Shown: piece after piece, positions 61,966 to 64,000 of the stretch
Layout: the number at the start of each line of letters is the position of its first letter
How positions within the stretch are numbered: position 1 is the stretch's first letter
Origin: Xestospongia muta
Lineage: Eukaryota; Porifera; Demospongiae; Haplosclerida; Petrosiidae
DNA length: 64,000 nt
Assembly: GCA_963693285.1 (NCBI GenBank)
Contig: OY848928.1
Coordinates: 2,294,501-2,358,500, forward strand
Reading direction: 5' to 3'
Program-made: the position numbers and the translations under genes
The notes under the pieces: model-generated
What the model was told of the DNA's origin: nothing
What the model saw: only the letters and a program-made list of their open reading frames with translations
Databases searched by the model: none

Positions 61966-64000
61966 TAGTCAGTTTATCTCTCTTAAATATACTAATAAAG
62001 TAGTCTAAATAGGATAAAACTCTAAAATAAAGAGTTTAGAGCTTTTTTAAAGGTGAAAAAAATTAGAAATTAACTGTGAAAACTGGTTAAATAAGCTGAT
62101 CTAAAGAGTTTAGTAAGTTTATCTCTCTTAAATATACTAATAAAGTAGTCTAAATAGGTTAAAACTCTAAAATAAAGAGTTTAGATCTATTTGAAAGTTG
62201 AAAAAGATTAGGAATTAACTGTGAAAACTGGTTAAATAAGCTGATCTAAAGAGTTTAGTAAGTTTATCTGTCTTAAATATACTAATAAAGTAGTCTAAAT
62301 AGGTTAAAACTCAAATAAAGAGTTTAGAGCTTTTTTAAAGGTAAAAAAAATTAGAAATTAACTGTGAAAACTGGTTAAATAAGCTGATTTAAGAGTTTAG
62401 TAAGTTTATGTGTGTTAAATATACTAATAAAGTAGTCTAAATAGGTTAAAACTCTAAAATAAAGAGTTTAGAGATTTTTGAAAGTTGAAAAAGATTAGAA
62501 ATTAACTGTGAAAACTGGTTAAATAAGCTGATCTAAAGAGTTTAGTAAGTTTATCTGTCTTAAATATACTAATAAAGTAGTCTAAATAGGTTAAAACTCT
62601 AAAATAAAGAGTTTAGAGCTTTTTGAAAGTTTAAAAAGATTAGAAATTAACTGTGAAAACTGGTTAAATAAGCTGATCTAAAGAGTTTAGTAAGTTTATC
62701 TCTCTTAAATATACTAATAAAGTAGTCTAAATAGGTTAAAACTCTAAAATAAAGAGTTTAGAGCTTTTTCAAAGTTAAAAAAGATTAGAAATTAACTGTG
62801 AAAACTGGTTAAATAAGCTGATCTAAAGAGTTTAGTAAGTTTATCTGTCTTAAATATACTAATAAAGTAGTCTAAATAGGTTAAAACTCTAAAATAAAGA
62901 GTTTAGATCTTTTTGAAAGTTGAAAAAGATTAGAAATTAACTGTGAAAACTGGTTAAATAAGCTGATCTAAAGAGTTTAGTAAGTTTATCTCTCTTAAAT
63001 ATACTAATAAAGTAGTCTAAATAGGTTAAAACTCTAAAATAAAGAGTTTAGAGCTTTTTCAAAGTTGAAAAAGATTAGAAATTAACGGTGAACATTGGTT
63101 AAATAAGCTGATCTAAAGAGTTTAGTAAGTTTATCTGTCTTAAATATACTAATAAAGTAGTCTAAATAGGTTAAAACTCTAAAATAAAGAGTTTAGAGCT
63201 TTTTTAAAGGTAAAAAGATTAGAAATTAACTGTGAAAACTGGTTAAATAAGCTGATCTAAAGACTTTAGTAAGTTTATCTGTCTTAAATATACTAATAAA
63301 GTAGTCTAAATAGGTTAAAACTCTAAAATAAAGAGTTTAGAGCCTTTTGAAACTTAAAAATGATTAGAAATTAACTGTGAAAACTGGTTAAATAAGCTGA
63401 TCTAAAGAGTTTAGTAAGTTTATCTGTCTTAAATATACTAATAAAGTAGTCTAAATAGGTTAAAACTCTAAAATGAAGAGTTTAGAGCTTTTTGAAAGTT
63501 GATAAAGATTAGAAATTAACTGTGAAAACTGATTAAATAAGCTGATGTAAAGAGTTTAGTAAGTTTATCTGTCTTAAATATACTAATAAAGTAGTCTAAA
63601 TAGGTTAAAACTCTAAAATGAAGAGTTTACAGCTTTTTTGAAAGTTGAAAAAGATTAGAAATTAACTGTGAAAACTGGTAAAATAAGCTGATCCAAAGAG
63701 TTTAGTAAGTTTATCTCTCTTAAATATACTAATAAAGTAGTCTAAATAGGATAAAACTCTAAAATAAAGAGTTTAGAGCTTTTTTAAAGGTGAAAAAAAT
63801 TAGAAATTAACTGTGAAAACTGGTTAAATAAGCTGATCTAAAGAGTTTAGTAAGTTTATCTCTCTTAAATATACTAATAAAGTAGTCTAAATAGGTTAAA
63901 ACTCTAAAATAAAGAGTTTAGATCTTTTTGAAAGTTGAAAAAGATTAGGAATTAACTGTGAAAACTGGTTAAATAAGCTGATCTAAAGAGTTTAGTAAGT
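61877..64000 (-). repeat. 25-monomer higher-order unit, copy 2, cut by the window end
   Basis: This copy repeats 58.26-60.38 kb at 3,621 bp: GTCAGTTT 58,347/61,968; AACTCAAATAAAG 58,687/62,308; AACATTGG 59,470/63,091; GAAGAGTTTACAGC again near 63,617. The window ends inside the copy, so the array continues beyond it. Confidence 0.88.

Larger units (their letters stand above)
19965..64000 (-). repeat. Satellite array, right arm, inverted orientation (same 145-bp monomer)
   Basis: From 19,965 to the window end the sequence is the reverse complement of the left-arm monomer, again head to tail and without interruption, about 304 copies. The diagnostic word is now CTTAAATATAC (reverse complement of GTATATTTAAG). 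No gene, RNA gene or mobile element is visible. The arm is a mosaic. From about 20.0 to 40.7 kb it is rich in variants I did not see in the left arm: ATCTCTATTAAAT, AATAAGGTAGTC, GATTGGAAATT and AAAACCGGTT. From about 41.2 to 50.3 kb and from 56.4 kb onward it carries variants also found, inverted, in the left arm, such as GAAACCTGGTT, ATAACCTGAT, AACGGTGAACA and TTTACAGC. Blocks near 50.5-52.2 and 53.9-55.8 kb look copied from the first zone. Confidence 0.98.

Noticed and set aside
1..64000. CRISPR array reading of the regular repeats
   Set aside because: The repeated unit is the whole 145-bp period with no unique spacers between short repeats, and no cas-like gene is present.
1..64000. Protein-coding genes, including a repetitive protein
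   Set aside because: Stops TAA/TAG occur many times per unit in both strands and the 145-bp period shifts frame at each unit, so every frame is closed within a few hundred bases. No start, codon pattern or domain is visible.
1..64000. Telomeric repeats or a chromosome end
   Set aside because: No short G-rich telomere-type tandem repeat is present at either end or in the interior.
1..64000. CENP-B box
   Set aside because: The known box needs CpG and G-rich elements (TTCG...CGGGA type). The monomer lacks CpG and I saw no match among variants.
19965..64000. Terminal inverted repeats of a transposon or MITE-derived satellite
   Set aside because: The internal dyads are short and central, no target-site duplication can be seen because units abut each other, and there is no transposase remnant.

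Overview
The whole 64 kb window is one tandem satellite DNA array. I found no gene, RNA gene, mobile element or non-satellite interlude in it. The repeat unit is about 145 bp (full unit 723-867), roughly 77% A+T, with no CpG in the consensus. About 440 copies fill the window. This points to a eukaryotic nuclear genome, in a centromeric, pericentromeric or other heterochromatic block. I do not recognise the satellite family and cannot name the organism from sequence alone. No frame can stay open: 145 is not a multiple of 3, so every frame meets the many TAA/TAG triplets of the unit.

Layout. From 1 to 19,957 the monomers run in one orientation, arbitrarily called '+' (about 138 copies). At 19,958-19,964 there is a sharp inversion junction. 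From 19,965 to 64,000 the same monomer runs in the opposite orientation (about 304 copies). Adjacent units differ by scattered SNPs, 1-5 bp indels and a variable A/T-tract segment. Shared rare variants reveal long copies above the monomer level: 2-, 5-, 11- and 14-monomer duplications, and larger ones of about 25-38 monomers (3.6-5.5 kb).

The most interesting result is that the two orientations are not merely opposite. Rare-variant haplotypes of the left arm recur in mirror-image order in the right arm. For matched anchors, left start plus right end is almost constant over long stretches: 61,572 for 19.56-19.90 kb versus 41.67-42.01 kb; 64,911-64,912 for 19.06-19.25 versus 45.66-45.85 kb; 65,057-65,058 for 16.1-18.8 versus 46.28-48.93 kb; 66,071-66,072 for 15.86-16.14 versus 49.93-50.22 kb; 71,992 for 15.29-15.57 versus 56.42-56.70 kb; 71,411-71,412 for 13.26-13.54 versus 57.87-58.15 kb; 71,119-71,266 for 12.32-13.0 versus 58.26-58.80 kb. 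The steps between these sums are close to whole numbers of monomers. The window therefore reads as a large, degenerate palindrome written entirely in satellite DNA, with a loop of about 21.7 kb (19,965 to about 41,615). Much of the loop carries variants I did not see in the left arm.

The right arm of the palindrome is further enlarged by two copies of a loop-type segment (about 50.5-52.2 and 53.9-55.8 kb, both resembling 26.4-28.2 kb). This explains most of the jump in the mirror sum from about 66.07 to 71.99 kb. Likely processes are unequal crossover, block duplication and at least one inversion or fold-back event. Assembly error must be excluded before the palindrome is taken as real.
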